Under the pieces are notes generated by a model that saw only the letters and a program-made list of their open reading frames with translations, did not search any database and was not told where the DNA came from. A program made the translations under genes and the position numbers. Shown here in pieces: positions 46,501-54,455 of a stretch of DNA of 64,000 bases. This DNA comes from Geobacteraceae bacterium GWC2_55_20 (GTDB taxonomy: Bacteria; Desulfobacterota; Desulfuromonadia; Geobacterales; Pseudopelobacteraceae), in contig MGZK01000154.1 of the NCBI GenBank assembly GCA_001802125.1, forward strand, positions 1-64,000, read 5' to 3'. Position 1 is the stretch's first letter. Each line of letters begins with the position of its first letter.

Positions 46501-48354
46501 GCAAAGCATGGTCGCAGCTGGACCATGCCTGCCAGGATCGGCAGTTTTACCCAGCCGGGCGTGTCGGCGCCGTTCTTCGGAGATTCCGGTGTTGCCGATG
46601 ACGGCAGCCCTCTCCCGGGCGACCAGGGGATTGATCTGGAGCTTGACGGCTGGCACTACTACCGCATCACGGTGCCGGATAACAACAGTGGTCTGCTGCG
46701 CACGGAACTTTCGGTCCTCAATGGCCGCCCCCAGATATATCTGCGGGCCGGCGCCGTTCCCGGTATCGATCACTTTGCCAACCAGGCCGATCCGAACCAG
46801 CCTCCGGCCCAGGGTCAGGCCAACGCCTACGACTACTCCAGGACACCAACCAATGCCCTTGGCTCCCTATATAACAACTGGGTACCACTGGACGGCAGGA
46901 GCGCGACACAGCTGGCTCCGGGAGAGTGGTGGGTCGGTGTTCGCTCCCAGATCGTCAACAGCCGTTACCGGCTGAAGGTTTCGGTCGGTGATGTGCATAA
47001 TGCCGGTGGCCAAAGACTGGACACGGTCGGGTACGTGCAGGATCTGCCCCAGGATGGCGGCAGTTTCACCGCCCAGACCCTTTTGGCGGATGACATGCGC
47101 TACTACCGGGTGGAGGTGCCGCAGTCATCAACAACATTGGGCAGCAGTACTCCGCTTTCCTGGAATATTAGCCTGAATCAGACTCTGGGCGATGTGGTGG
47201 TGTTTATCCGCGATTCGCTCCCGCCGGGGCAGGGCTCTGACGGCAATGTTGATTACGTTGAGAATGGCTGGTGGAGTGTTGCCGATGCCATAGCTGCCCA
47301 CACCGCCGCGGCAAGCACCTACTTCCAGGACTGGTACGACGACAACAGTATCGAGAGCCCCAATCCGTATGCGGTGATCGATGCCAACGGCGCCACCACC
47401 ATCAGCCTGCCGCCGGTGGAACCGGGCAAGGTCTATTATCTTGGTGTCTACGCACGCACCGGCTCTACCTTTGACATCTCTTCATCCATCGGCGCTGAGC
47501 GGTTGGCGCTTGCGGGGGTAATCCCCTTTACAAACGGCACGGTGGCGGTATCGCTTGCAGCGGGAGAAGAACGTCTCTATCGCGTGGATGTGCCTGCCAA
47601 TGCCACGGTCTGGCAGCATACAGGTTCCACTAACAGCAGCGCCTGTCTCTTTCTGCAACAGGGGACAGCGCCGCCGTCGTCCGGCGCACACTGGGCCGGG
47701 TGCGGATTTAGCAGTGCCCTGACCCGGAACCTGGACGGTTTCCCCTGGCAGCCGGGTCATTCCTACTACATGCGGGTACGGAATACATCGGCCGGATCAT
47801 TGTCACTCGGTTTTACAATGAATGGCCAGATCGCAGACCCTGATCAGGTCTTGAATGTCACCGTTTCCGGTAGCGGCGCTGGTACCATTACCAGCACACC
47901 GGCCGGCATCGCCTGCACATCGGGCACCTGTTCGGCTCCATTTGCGCCTGGAACCACGATCCAGCTCAGCCAGACTCCGGATGTCTACTCGACCTTCGGA
48001 GGATGGGGAGGAGATTGCGCCGGAACAGGTTCATGCAGTGCCTCAATGACGCTGACACGGAATGTAAGCGCAAGTTTTGTGCTGGCTCCTTTGATCAAAA
48101 ATCAGGAGAGCGGCACAACCTACAGCCTGTTGCAGGACGCCGTCAATGCGGCCGGTTCCGGCAATACCATCAAGGCCAGAATTACACCAGATGCTCTCAC
48201 GGGTGGCTTGACCCTGAACCGCCCGGGTGTCAGCCTCGTCCTTAAAGGCGGCTTCAGTGCGGATTTCCTGAGCAATTCAGGTTTTACCGCCATACAGTCG
48301 CCGGTAATCATTGGTGATGGAACACTGACTGTTGAAAGGGTAATCGTTGAGTAG
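40561..48354 (+). CDS. Giant secreted repeat protein (PPC-like domains)
   Basis: A 2597-residue protein; GGAGGG precedes ATG 40561, and the signal peptide ends PAFA-GTV. The whole length is beta-rich, with recurring PPC-like units (EWYRVNVPAG-SWSLNL). Three long tandem repeats are clear: about residues 584-1010, 1011-1420 and 1421-1867. Each has KGWDLRLK, a Cys pair, YLIMGMGSPL-GTYYVGV, YTLESR-IG, then APREV-WYR and EYFYK. The C-terminus has a GGWGGDCAGTGSC-type bacterial repeat (about 2479) and ends with KGGFSADFL. It has no catalytic motif I recognise, so adhesion or a surface structure is likely. It probably leaves the cell by a two-partner or type II route, which is not encoded here. Confidence 0.85.
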   Translation: MKFYNSAVKWLLFAVFLFTAATPAFAGTVTGTATGNVYQYHDLTLPNPQSGLRLVLSSSAPTDFYLYTGTNHAAGGLVSGGSSTNKTLHTLLITAATLANGGSYHVRIRTASGTGASLTYYFTDDMTYARDLTWDTGASPGGTNIVSQPDTAGGDYLFKIVTPASTASGAWRTALAVSSGEADLVAHKNIVTTTTKTSAQIGSDGFVLAPGATATQFAAAQTWYLRVKAQPGATWQLYSGDIYVQNLGTIAADNSSSSLPVTVGPEGTYYFRTTADAATPAWRLWLNGANLPLLIARNSAPVTGVATTYQQSETGQMLLVPPYLTATDAYFVGVTAVPGTVFSFNSQKQPIIDLAHGATIANSVTGYGYITYRVEVPPTEVAWQVDLKRTSAAGNPELYLRSGSVPNVRNNSALSESVAGIDDSITIVPVTGINPTGTWYVTVMGSGSFDYSLVNRAPSVTAIPYLTAPASITNDESTRSGWRYYRVTDPASFLGKLGWQIELDQAHRTGYEIAIRLNVAPGRWSSRSNDSATAVEYSTIHRNSTSGIFQDPNHQADNWYIGIYNPAQALGAFQLTTSEIAPAVTDLSLGTAAITDQDISTWQWFKFVVPNDPDLKGWDLRLKTAAGNPQMVVRRDLLPDTLTTSTGCAAGSLYKCSTWPSLAQWAAGALAGGGGLDWTGRRYVSGTTSDMNSYLIMGMGSPLEAGTYYVGVARQTGSTNTSPMSYTLESRGIGLAGSTYPVRITELAFSGGVATGTGLAPREVEWYRVNVPAGSASWSLNLIPTVGEAMLALRQGALPNITASLTLDSFSETGAGTVRHKNGAEYFYKYAITPGSSITSGDYYIAVISEGQTNPASTSVIGTGTVNYTLTSVGAMPVDSTLPPTTLTTAAPMTWGSQALTYGSQKAYRFRVPAGLDSIEVRLNNKTGNPLAAIRRDDIDSGKLPSQMIVSGQYPEAEGGYADSWRNTSTGSIITIASPVAGDYTITVFADYVNATNSDASYDLEIATVVPDDLAFDLATSSSVAVTNQDYQTWRYFRVVIPDDPGLKGWDLRLKTTAGMPYLVVKRDTLPNSSTTSAGCGSPSAVYNCSTWSSGSQWPAGSGSTIDWTARGNASVGVADKNSYLIMGMGSPLVPGTYYIGVSSLSGTAAMTYTLESRSIGIGGSYPIQVTDLPFNGGVATGSSLAPREVGWYRIAVPAGAASWSLNLAPEGTGEALLALRQGRLPNIKASTSMTSDNATTFSGTIRRNAGTEYFYKFPAPGGASITSGDYYIAVISEGQSPANTSTIGSGTVNYTLTSIGSMPIEDKTATPLSSSAPVSWPAQALPARSEKVYRFRVPAGIDSLEMRLLNKTGTPLYAVRRDAAGSGKISLVTGGNQEGGESPTMQNVTSITPATEGDYTITIYAGSAAATFDLEIVGTGAGSLTFANGIQTVAAQAADTWKYFLVTVPADASLKGWDLRLKPSSGNPYMVVRRDLLPNTLVTSSGGCGQLYQCSSWLSGAQWGTSTRNDWTARSNLSAPNVPDYGKQLIMGMGSPLEPGTYYVGVARYTSSTDTTPLSYTLESRGIGIGNDSGGTAWPIQIADLPFAGGTAAAVGLAPREVGWYRVAVPADAGSWSLNLVPSLGEAMLAVRQGRLPNIAATNNSIYTSDHATDFRGAVRHQAGREFFYKYATAGQAAITGGEYYIAVISEGQNPPDDNTIGSGPVSYSLTSVGTMPLSDATATPVGALTPVAWSAQSVPLGQQKVYRFRLPAGLSSVEVKLNNKVGNPIMTIRRDAEGAGKIPDVATALPKPHEGGDAIVWRNRADGDDTGGSSYITIASPAAGDYTVMIAGDSEFVVQSIDPFTGWRTGDLVLVDASFDLEVRAMTPEPLPFTPGSSVSGTLGNGQSVYYRFDVPPTVNGNPLLAWLLKSATTNGATSLRVRPGQVPGDDNSGSVVSSNRTVAIVPPVLTPGTWYVEVKGIGSTAYTLTSDIVSADPAKHGRSWTMPARIGSFTQPGVSAPFFGDSGVADDGSPLPGDQGIDLELDGWHYYRITVPDNNSGLLRTELSVLNGRPQIYLRAGAVPGIDHFANQADPNQPPAQGQANAYDYSRTPTNALGSLYNNWVPLDGRSATQLAPGEWWVGVRSQIVNSRYRLKVSVGDVHNAGGQRLDTVGYVQDLPQDGGSFTAQTLLADDMRYYRVEVPQSSTTLGSSTPLSWNISLNQTLGDVVVFIRDSLPPGQGSDGNVDYVENGWWSVADAIAAHTAAASTYFQDWYDDNSIESPNPYAVIDANGATTISLPPVEPGKVYYLGVYARTGSTFDISSSIGAERLALAGVIPFTNGTVAVSLAAGEERLYRVDVPANATVWQHTGSTNSSACLFLQQGTAPPSSGAHWAGCGFSSALTRNLDGFPWQPGHSYYMRVRNTSAGSLSLGFTMNGQIADPDQVLNVTVSGSGAGTITSTPAGIACTSGTCSAPFAPGTTIQLSQTPDVYSTFGGWGGDCAGTGSCSASMTLTRNVSASFVLAPLIKNQESGTTYSLLQDAVNAAGSGNTIKARITPDALTGGLTLNRPGVSLVLKGGFSADFLSNSGFTAIQSPVIIGDGTLTVERVIVE
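42310..46160 (+). repeat. Three tandem repeats of about 1.3 kb within the giant gene
   Basis: Units at about 42310-43590, 43591-44820 and 44821-46160 encode 427, 410 and 447 residues with the same motif order. The DNA has diverged, so the duplications are old, but stretches such as aagggatgggatctgcggct stay nearly the same. Confidence 0.8.
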
Positions 48355-48441
48355 CCTGTTTCAGGTCCGGTGTAGGGCCGGAACAACAAGTTTTGACCGG
48401 TTCCTCCAACACTGCTAGAATCATCACAGGAGGATACTGAT

Positions 48442-48789
48442 ATGCTGCGGTTTGGAGCTTTAATCATACTGTTGACAGCGCTGGCGCTTCCTGCTTATGC
48501 CGAAAATCCGGTCAAGGAGGGGGGCAGGGAAATCGGGCAGGGGGTCAAAAAGATCGGCAAGCAGACCGGCCAGGTCTTCAAGGAGGGGGGCAAGGAGGTT
48601 GGTCAGGCGTTCAAGTCGGGGGGCAAGGAGATCGGGCAGGGATTTAAAAAGATTGGCAAGGAAACCGGCCAGGCCCTCAAGGAGGGTGGCCGGGAGTCCG
48701 GGCAGGCCGTAAAGAAGACCGGCCGGAGTATCGGCGACTGGTTCCGGGATCTGGGGCGCTCTTTCAGGGATTTCTTCAGGCGCGGTTGA
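48442..48789 (+). CDS. Exported protein of eight 11-residue amphipathic repeats
   Basis: A 115-residue protein; AGGAGG lies 9 bases before the ATG and the signal peptide ends AYA-EN. From residue 24 there are eight units of 11 residues, such as VKEGGREIGQG, FKSGGKEIGQG and LKEGGRESGQA, ending FRDLGRSFRDFF. An 11-residue period gives an amphipathic 11/3 helix, as in apolipoproteins and synuclein, which bind membranes. It is highly basic. No known bacterial family is assigned. Confidence 0.75.
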   Translation: MLRFGALIILLTALALPAYAENPVKEGGREIGQGVKKIGKQTGQVFKEGGKEVGQAFKSGGKEIGQGFKKIGKETGQALKEGGRESGQAVKKTGRSIGDWFRDLGRSFRDFFRRG

Positions 48790-48810
48790 GTTCGGTAGTT
48801 TCCGGTCCGG

Positions 48811-49215
48811 TTACAGGTCTCCGGTCATCTCCTGGAGCAGGTACAGCTTGGGATTCACGCTGCGTACACACTCCACGACCTCTTTGAACATCTCCTCATC
48901 CAGGTTGCACTCCTCCTCGATGGCCTGGAACCATTTGAAACCCTTGGGAAGTGTCGTCAGCGCGCCATCTCTGGTCAGCATCACGTCCACCATGTCGTTG
49001 ACCCTGCCCTTGGCTTCCCAGGGGTCGCGGTAGTTGAACTGGCGTGCCACCACATGCAGACCCATGCCGTTGGTAAAAAGCGCCTTGACCTCGAAGGAGA
49101 ACTCCCGCGGAGCGCTGTAGCTGTCGGTGCGCCCGGAGCGCATCATTACCTCGGCGCCAGCTTCCGTCAGCACCTCACCGACCGATTCGGCGGTCATCGA
49201 TTTTATTTCACTCAT
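48811..49215 (-). CDS. Hypothetical protein of the MoxR/VWA operon
   Basis: A 134-residue soluble protein, starting MSEIKSMTAESVGEVL. It is mixed alpha/beta, with FSFEVKALFTNGMGLHVVAR in the middle and a Cys-containing C-terminal helix (EMFKEVVECVRSV). It lies 2 bases after the VWA gene, so it is part of that operon. No family is recognised. Confidence 0.7.
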   Translation of the reverse strand: MSEIKSMTAESVGEVLTEAGAEVMMRSGRTDSYSAPREFSFEVKALFTNGMGLHVVARQFNYRDPWEAKGRVNDMVDVMLTRDGALTTLPKGFKWFQAIEEECNLDEEMFKEVVECVRSVNPKLYLLQEMTGDL

Positions 49216-49217
49216 GC

Positions 49218-50390
49218 CTAAACCTCCAGTCTCATTTCAACTCCCCAGGGCGCCGGTTTTTCGCCATCACCGGTCAGAATCCATAAGGTGGGAAACTCCA
49301 TCTGTTCCGGTACCGGTCCGATGCCGTCGGTCAGGTAGATCACCGCTGACGGCAGTGGCCGCATGCTCCTGGCATGTTCGAATACCGGCCGCAGGTCGGT
49401 GAATCCGCCGCCGTCGTAGCGCTGCAGGACGCAGGACGAGCCGCTGAAACTTTCAATGCGCTGGATGCGGCTGTTGGCGTAAAGCACGGTGATGCGCGAC
49501 TCACGCCCACGGGCGATCTGCAGCAGTTCTCGGGCAAAGGCCTCGCGTACTTCGACGATGTTGGTGGAGTCGCTGACGTCTATCCCCACCAGCAGGTTTA
49601 GCCGGCGGCGTTTGCGAATACCGGGGGTTTCGTGCTGGAAGCGGCGGTGCTCGCGCATCCAGGTGCTGGTGCGCCCGGTACGTCCGGCGGTGGCCACGAA
49701 CTGTTGCAGCACCATGCGCCAGGGAATCGGAGAGGGTTTGATCAGCGCGTTCACCACCGTTTCAAGCCCGGGGGGGATGTCCCCGTCGCTCCCGCGCAGG
49801 CTCTCCCTGGTAACGGCCCTGACGGCCTCTTCGGCCAGCGCCGCAGGAGTGCTGTCGGCGTCGCTCCAGAGGGCGTGTTCATCCAGAGTGACATGTGCCG
49901 TCGTGGCATGGCCTTCCCCGGCAGCTCCGCGCTCCGCGGTCTCGGCGTCGCCGTAGCCGCTTCCGTCCAGATTGCCGGTGTCGAAAGGGGGCACCAGGCT
50001 GGCATAGTACTCCTCCGCCGCCAAACCGTCCTCCATGCCGTAAGCTCCCGGCAGCAAGGCGTCTTCCGGCAGGTCGCTTATGGCCGGATTGATGGCCAAG
50101 TCGCAGGCGATGTCCCAGTCGTGCAGGTTGCGCCCCTTGCGACGCAGCATGTGCAGATGCAGCAGGTGCGTGACCATGTGTTCCAGAAGGGCGCGTTGCC
50201 CTGGTGCGGCCAGCAGGTCGAAGCGGGCGGGGTCCACCGCCAGGATCGGGATGCCGTCGCGGATGGTTACGCCGGCCGCCTTCCCTGACAGAGCTCGCAG
50301 TTCACGGCGCAGGTTGAGGATGAAATGCCCGTAGAAGGGGCGCTCGCGCAGTAGTCGCACAACCGCGTTTTCCAGTCCGCCGGTCGGCAT
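49218..50390 (-). CDS. VWA-like protein, DUF2201 type
   Basis: A 390-residue protein. The first half has HMVTHLLHLHMLRRKGRN, a metallopeptidase-like His region found in DUF2201 proteins. The C-terminal half is a VWA-like domain with MIDAS-type LVGIDVSDSTNI (DxSxS) and IYLTDGIGPVPE. It lies 5 bases after the MoxR-type ATPase. MoxR and VWA pairs act as chaperones or in metal insertion, but the client here is unknown. Confidence 0.85.
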   Translation of the reverse strand: MPTGGLENAVVRLLRERPFYGHFILNLRRELRALSGKAAGVTIRDGIPILAVDPARFDLLAAPGQRALLEHMVTHLLHLHMLRRKGRNLHDWDIACDLAINPAISDLPEDALLPGAYGMEDGLAAEEYYASLVPPFDTGNLDGSGYGDAETAERGAAGEGHATTAHVTLDEHALWSDADSTPAALAEEAVRAVTRESLRGSDGDIPPGLETVVNALIKPSPIPWRMVLQQFVATAGRTGRTSTWMREHRRFQHETPGIRKRRRLNLLVGIDVSDSTNIVEVREAFARELLQIARGRESRITVLYANSRIQRIESFSGSSCVLQRYDGGGFTDLRPVFEHARSMRPLPSAVIYLTDGIGPVPEQMEFPTLWILTGDGEKPAPWGVEMRLEV

Positions 50391-50395
50391 CGGAT

Positions 50396-51457
50396 TTAAC
50401 GGGCTTCCTCTGTGATGGTCCGGAGGGCGTCCAGGATCACGGCGTCATGCTTGTCCTGGGCCAGCAGCATGGCCACCTCGGGAATCTTGAGCAGGGATTT
50501 GACGAAGCCGAAACGCAGGTCGCGCGGCAGCACGGCGATATAGGCCACCAGGTGGGCTTCCTGCTCCGCTTCCAGCACGGGAGCTGCCTGGAGTGTGGCG
50601 ATCAGGTCATTTACCGTGGCGGCCTGGACGTCATCCCGCTGGGCGCTGGCCCGCTCATATACCTGGTCCCAGTCGTTGAGCACTTCCGCCGCCGTCAGCG
50701 GCCGACCCCGGCGGTCGGCCAGCCAGCGCATGAACATGATGGCGGCCTCCTTGCCGACGATGCCGGCATAGACCTCCATCTCCAGGTCGCCGGGAAAACG
50801 GCAGTTTTTGCGCAGGATGCTGACCATCTCCCAGCCCCGTTCGCTTGGCTCCACCTGCAGGTCCATCGGCAGCCCCTGCCTGGCCAGCATGCCCTGGTTT
50901 CCGGCCAGGAAGCGGCGCACATCGCCGTCCAGATCACGTTCGACCGCATAACGCGACCAGCACTGGTGGTCGGTTTCCACGAAGAGCATCACCATCCGGT
51001 CGATCAGGGCCCGGTCCAGTGTTGCCACCTGGTAGGTACCGTCGGGCGGGTTGATGCTGACGACGACCTTGTGGCGTTTTGACAGCTGGTGAGTGTGCAG
51101 TGAGCGCAACATCCCCTCGGCCGGCGGCTCCACGAACTGGAATATGGCCTGCAACGTATCTTCCTGCTGGGCCCGGTTCAGTTCATCGCAGTGGATCAGC
51201 GTCGGCGGAGCGTCATCTAAAGGCATCCAGGAGGGGCGGGACCAGTGCATGGTGTCGCCGTCCCGGAACGGAATCCCCACCAGGTCACCCACCTCCATCT
51301 GCCCCAGCCGCAGTGATACATACTTCCTGTCGATAGCCCGGCAGGCCTGGATGATGCCGGCGGTTTTCCCGACCCCGCGATGGCCGACCACGCAGGGGGT
51401 CAGATCGGTTTTGGTGATAATTTCCCGGACCACTGTTTTCATCTGTTCTATGTTCAT
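50396..51457 (-). CDS. MoxR-like AAA+ ATPase
   Basis: A 353-residue AAA+ ATPase. Walker A is VVGHRGVGKTAGI, Walker B is TLIHCDELNRAQQE, sensor 1 is VVVSINPPDGTYQ, and an arginine-finger region is LDRALIDRMV. The C-terminal 100 residues are helical. It is the first gene of the minus-strand three-gene unit. It would change the shape of a partner in an ATP-driven way together with the VWA protein. Confidence 0.9.
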   Translation of the reverse strand: MNIEQMKTVVREIITKTDLTPCVVGHRGVGKTAGIIQACRAIDRKYVSLRLGQMEVGDLVGIPFRDGDTMHWSRPSWMPLDDAPPTLIHCDELNRAQQEDTLQAIFQFVEPPAEGMLRSLHTHQLSKRHKVVVSINPPDGTYQVATLDRALIDRMVMLFVETDHQCWSRYAVERDLDGDVRRFLAGNQGMLARQGLPMDLQVEPSERGWEMVSILRKNCRFPGDLEMEVYAGIVGKEAAIMFMRWLADRRGRPLTAAEVLNDWDQVYERASAQRDDVQAATVNDLIATLQAAPVLEAEQEAHLVAYIAVLPRDLRFGFVKSLLKIPEVAMLLAQDKHDAVILDALRTITEEAR

Positions 51458-51470
51458 GCACGTCCCCGCA

Positions 51471-52145
51471 TTAGCTGTATTGCAACGGATCTTTCAGACC
51501 CGCCTCGGCGAACCCCTTCAGCCGCAGACGGCAGGAATCGCACTCTCCGCACGACAACCCCGTTGGGGTCGGATCGTAGCAGGAGTGGGTCAGGCTGTAA
51601 TCCACTCCCAGCGCCAGGCCGGCCTTGATGATCCCGGCCTTGGTCATGCTGATCAGCGGAGTGTGGATTTTGAAGCGGGAGGTCCCTTCGACACCGGCCC
51701 TGGTGGCCAGGTTGGCCATCTTCTGATAGGCCTCGATATACTCCGGCCGGCAGTCCGGGTAGCCGGAGTAATCCAGCGCGTTGACGCCGATATAGATGTC
51801 TGCTGCCCCCAGAACCTCGGCCCAGCCCAGCGCAAAGGAGAGAAAGATCGTGTTGCGGGCCGGGACGTAGGTTACCGGTATGTCATTGCCGACCCCTTGC
51901 TTGGGGACATCGATTTCGGCTGTCAGGGCGCTGCCACCCATAAGGCGCAGATCGAAGTCCACCACCAGGTGCTCCGCGGCTCCCAGGCGCACTGCGTTGG
52001 CCTTTGCCACCGTAAGCTCATGGCCATGCCGCTGTCCGTATGAAAAACTGATCGCATATGGGGTAAACCCCTCTGCTGCCGCCATAGCCATGCAGGTGCT
52101 GGAATCAAGGCCGCCGCTGTAAAGTACCACCGCTTTTTGCTGCAT
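51471..52145 (-). CDS. queC: 7-cyano-7-deazaguanine synthase
   Basis: A 224-residue enzyme of queuosine synthesis (preQ0 formation). Seen: [15 protein letters not shown] (ATP-binding PP-loop), [12 protein letters not shown], and the zinc site [11 protein letters not shown] with an upstream Cys in [11 protein letters not shown] 52145 with GGGAG upstream is chosen; a longer frame reaches 52331 but has no family support. It lies 13 bases before the MoxR-type gene, so the two may be co-transcribed. No preQ1 riboswitch was recognised. Confidence 0.95.
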   Translation of the reverse strand: MQQKAVVLYSGGLDSSTCMAMAAAEGFTPYAISFSYGQRHGHELTVAKANAVRLGAAEHLVVDFDLRLMGGSALTAEIDVPKQGVGNDIPVTYVPARNTIFLSFALGWAEVLGAADIYIGVNALDYSGYPDCRPEYIEAYQKMANLATRAGVEGTSRFKIHTPLISMTKAGIIKAGLALGVDYSLTHSCYDPTPTGLSCGECDSCRLRLKGFAEAGLKDPLQYS

Positions 52146-52296
52146 AATCCACAGTCTCCCGTTTTGTCCAATTAAATGGACTGGAATGAGTTCAGCCAGG
52201 CAAGTTGCTGTTATGAATGGGTGTTTTTCCGGGGTGCAGCCAGCTTGCGCAAATAATTGTTCATACTTTGGCTGGTTTGTAAAGGATAATCGCATG

Positions 52297-52321
52297 GAAA
52301 AGGCCGGACGAATCCGGCCTT
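52297..52321 (-). terminator. Terminator of the chemoreceptor gene
   Basis: On the minus strand: aaggccgg-attcgt-ccggcctttt, an 8-base stem with a short T-run. It lies about 50 bases after the chemoreceptor stop. Confidence 0.7.
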
Positions 52322-52371
52322 GATTGAACATGTGCTATAAAATCCGCTGCTGCGGCGTCTCAATTGACGAA

Positions 52372-53550
52372 CTATAGTTTGAACTGTCCCACCAGACGCC
52401 TGAGCTCTTCCGATTGCCTGGAAAGCGATGCCGAAGCGGAGGCCGTTTCGGTCGCACCCCTGGCGGTCTGCTGGACCACGCTGGTTATGCGCTGGATGTT
52501 GTCGGTTATCTCTCCGGTGGTTGCGGTCTGCTGTTCGGCCGCGGTCGTGATCTGGTTGATCTGCATGCTGACGTCGTTAATCTGCAGGAGTATCTGTTCC
52601 AGGGCCTGACCTGACCTGATGGAACATTCAGTCCCTTTCTCAACTTCCGAAACTCCCTCCTCTATGGCGGCCACCGCTCCGCTGGTTTCGCGCTGGATGG
52701 CCTTGATCATTTCTCCAATTTCCCGGGTCGCGCGGGTGGTCCGCTCCGCGAGGGCACGGACCTCGTCAGCCACCACGGCGAAACCTCGCCCCTGTTCTCC
52801 CGCCCGCGCGGCTTCTATGGCGGCGTTGAGCGCCAGCAGATTGGTCTGGTCCGCGATATCCTCGATGGTTCCGATGATCTGGCCGATCTGGTCGGAGCGC
52901 GAACCCAGATCCTCGACGGTTTTTGCCGCGTCCGTGACACGGCTGGCAATGCGCTCCATTCCGTCGATGGTCTGGCGAACTACCTCGGCTCCGTTCCTGG
53001 CGGCATCACTGGCAAGATTCGAACTTTCCGCCACGCTCAGGCAGTTGCGGGCGATGTTGGCGGATGTGGCCGCCATTTCCTCGCTGGCAACGGCAACCGT
53101 GTGGGTCTGGCTGGCAACATCCTCGGTCCCGGAGGCGATCTGGTCCGCGCTGGCATGGAGCTGGCCGGACGCCATTGCAACCTGTCCAGATGTTTCCGAA
53201 ATCTGCGAGATGATTCCGCGCATGGTCGTCTGCAGGCTGCCGATGGAGCGGATGATGCTGCTGATTTCATTGTTGCGTTTGGCGGCGATTACCTGGGTCA
53301 GGTCTCCTCCGGTCATCTTGGCCAGGTAACCCATGATGCGGGTGAGTGCGTCGTTTACCGACCAGAACAGCAGCCCACTGAAAAACATCCCCAGCAGGAC
53401 GAAGATCGCGGTGGAAATCACCGCGAATGACGTGGAATAGGAGCGTCCCACCACGACCGCAGAAACTATGCAGAAACTGTAACAGAGACACAGGAACAGG
53501 ATTCGTGTGCGGATCTTCAGGTGCATGTACATGTCAATTATGAAATTCAT
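52372..53550 (-). CDS. Methyl-accepting chemotaxis protein without sensor domain
   Basis: A 392-residue chemoreceptor. Two membrane segments close together (about 15-35 and 44-66) leave almost no periplasmic loop. A HAMP-like region (about 67-115) and the signalling domain follow, with the conserved tip [20 protein letters not shown] and [26 protein letters not shown] precedes the ATG. It probably senses the membrane state or an internal signal, or works with another receptor. Confidence 0.93.
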   Translation of the reverse strand: MNFIIDMYMHLKIRTRILFLCLCYSFCIVSAVVVGRSYSTSFAVISTAIFVLLGMFFSGLLFWSVNDALTRIMGYLAKMTGGDLTQVIAAKRNNEISSIIRSIGSLQTTMRGIISQISETSGQVAMASGQLHASADQIASGTEDVASQTHTVAVASEEMAATSANIARNCLSVAESSNLASDAARNGAEVVRQTIDGMERIASRVTDAAKTVEDLGSRSDQIGQIIGTIEDIADQTNLLALNAAIEAARAGEQGRGFAVVADEVRALAERTTRATREIGEMIKAIQRETSGAVAAIEEGVSEVEKGTECSIRSGQALEQILLQINDVSMQINQITTAAEQQTATTGEITDNIQRITSVVQQTARGATETASASASLSRQSEELRRLVGQFKL

Positions 53551-53729
53551 GTTGTATGCCCACCTCCCATGGTTTAGTCCGGATAACGATTGAAAGAGTT
53601 AATAAAATTACCGCTGCAACCGAGTAATGGTCATAAGATATATATTAAATTACAGTCGCTTGCTGCCCTTAATTAATAACATAATCAGGCCCGTATTACA
53701 AATATTGTTGAATGAAAACATATTCCGGA

Positions 53730-53757
53730 TTGCATTTTCAGCAGTTTCAAGTACAAT
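53730..53757 (+). promoter_or_regulatory. Sigma-70-type promoter of the cytochrome gene
   Basis: TTGCAT (53730-53735), a 16-base spacer, TACAAT (53752-53757), about 33 bases before the cytochrome ATG. The 240-base gap between the divergent genes is AT-rich and shows no gene. Confidence 0.6.
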
Positions 53758-53790
53758 AAATCGAATTATTTACCCGTGAGGAGAAACTGA

Positions 53791-54099
53791 ATGAAACGCA
53801 TGATTATTGTTATAGCCGCATTTGCCCTGGTTACCCTGATTACCGTTGCTGCCCAGGCCGAGAGCAAGGGCGGGAAGCTCTTCAGTCAGAAATGCTCCAT
53901 GTGCCACGTTGTCAATGGCAAGGGTGGAGCGATCGGCCCGGATCTGACCAGGATTCACGCGAAGCTGAAGGAAAAGGAAATCCGGGCAAAGCTGGAAAAC
54001 CCCAAAAAGTCCAATCCCAACAGTTCCATGCCATCATTCAAGACTCTTCCCAAGGCTGACATGGATGCCCTGATGGGATACATCAAGACACTGAAGTAG
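53791..54099 (+). CDS. Monoheme c-type cytochrome
   Basis: A 102-residue periplasmic cytochrome. The signal peptide ends AQA-ESK; the heme site is KCSMCHVV (Cys 35, Cys 38, His 39) and the likely Met ligand is in NSSMPSF. It is a small class I cytochrome that shuttles electrons in the periplasm. GAGGAG lies 6 bases before the ATG. A promoter and a terminator flank it, so it is a single-gene unit. Confidence 0.93.
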   Translation: MKRMIIVIAAFALVTLITVAAQAESKGGKLFSQKCSMCHVVNGKGGAIGPDLTRIHAKLKEKEIRAKLENPKKSNPNSSMPSFKTLPKADMDALMGYIKTLK

Positions 54100-54117
54100 G
54101 CGGGAACTACCCAGTCA

Positions 54118-54145
54118 AAGGCCTGCCGGATGGCGGGCCTTTTTC
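54118..54145 (+). terminator. Rho-independent terminator after the cytochrome gene
   Basis: aaggcctgcc-ggat-ggcgggcctt followed by five T, with one G-T pair in the stem. Confidence 0.85.
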
Positions 54146-54157
54146 ATTTGAGGCGCT

Positions 54158-54445
54158 ATGCGACTGAAAGACGATCAGATACGGCGGCTGGCCGAGAAGG
54201 TTTATAATGATCTGCAAAAGGATGGCTTGATCTCGGTCCGTGGCGAACGGACTGCCGCGATCGAGGGGATTTTCAGCGCCATCAGGCAGAACTTTGATGC
54301 GGAACAGGTGTTGGAACGGGATGCAGAACGGTTGCTGGACGAAACCATCGCGGCCATGGGGCGTGGCGCCGCCGATATTGACCGCCGGCGAATGCTGAAG
54401 ATGATCAAGGACAAGTTGGCCAGGGAACGGAAAATAGTTCTGTGA
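54158..54445 (+). CDS. DUF507 protein, first copy
   Basis: A 95-residue helical protein, starting MRLKDDQIRRLAEKVYNDL and ending MIKDKLARERKIVL. It fits DUF507, a family of unknown function common in Geobacter relatives. It lies immediately before a second, related gene. Confidence 0.85.
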   Translation: MRLKDDQIRRLAEKVYNDLQKDGLISVRGERTAAIEGIFSAIRQNFDAEQVLERDAERLLDETIAAMGRGAADIDRRRMLKMIKDKLARERKIVL

Positions 54446-54455
54446 GGTGTTGAGC

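Noticed and set aside
52146..52331. preQ1 riboswitch or N-terminal extension of queC
   Set aside because: No preQ1 pattern was recognised, and QueC proteins normally start at the PP-loop region, which fits ATG 52145.
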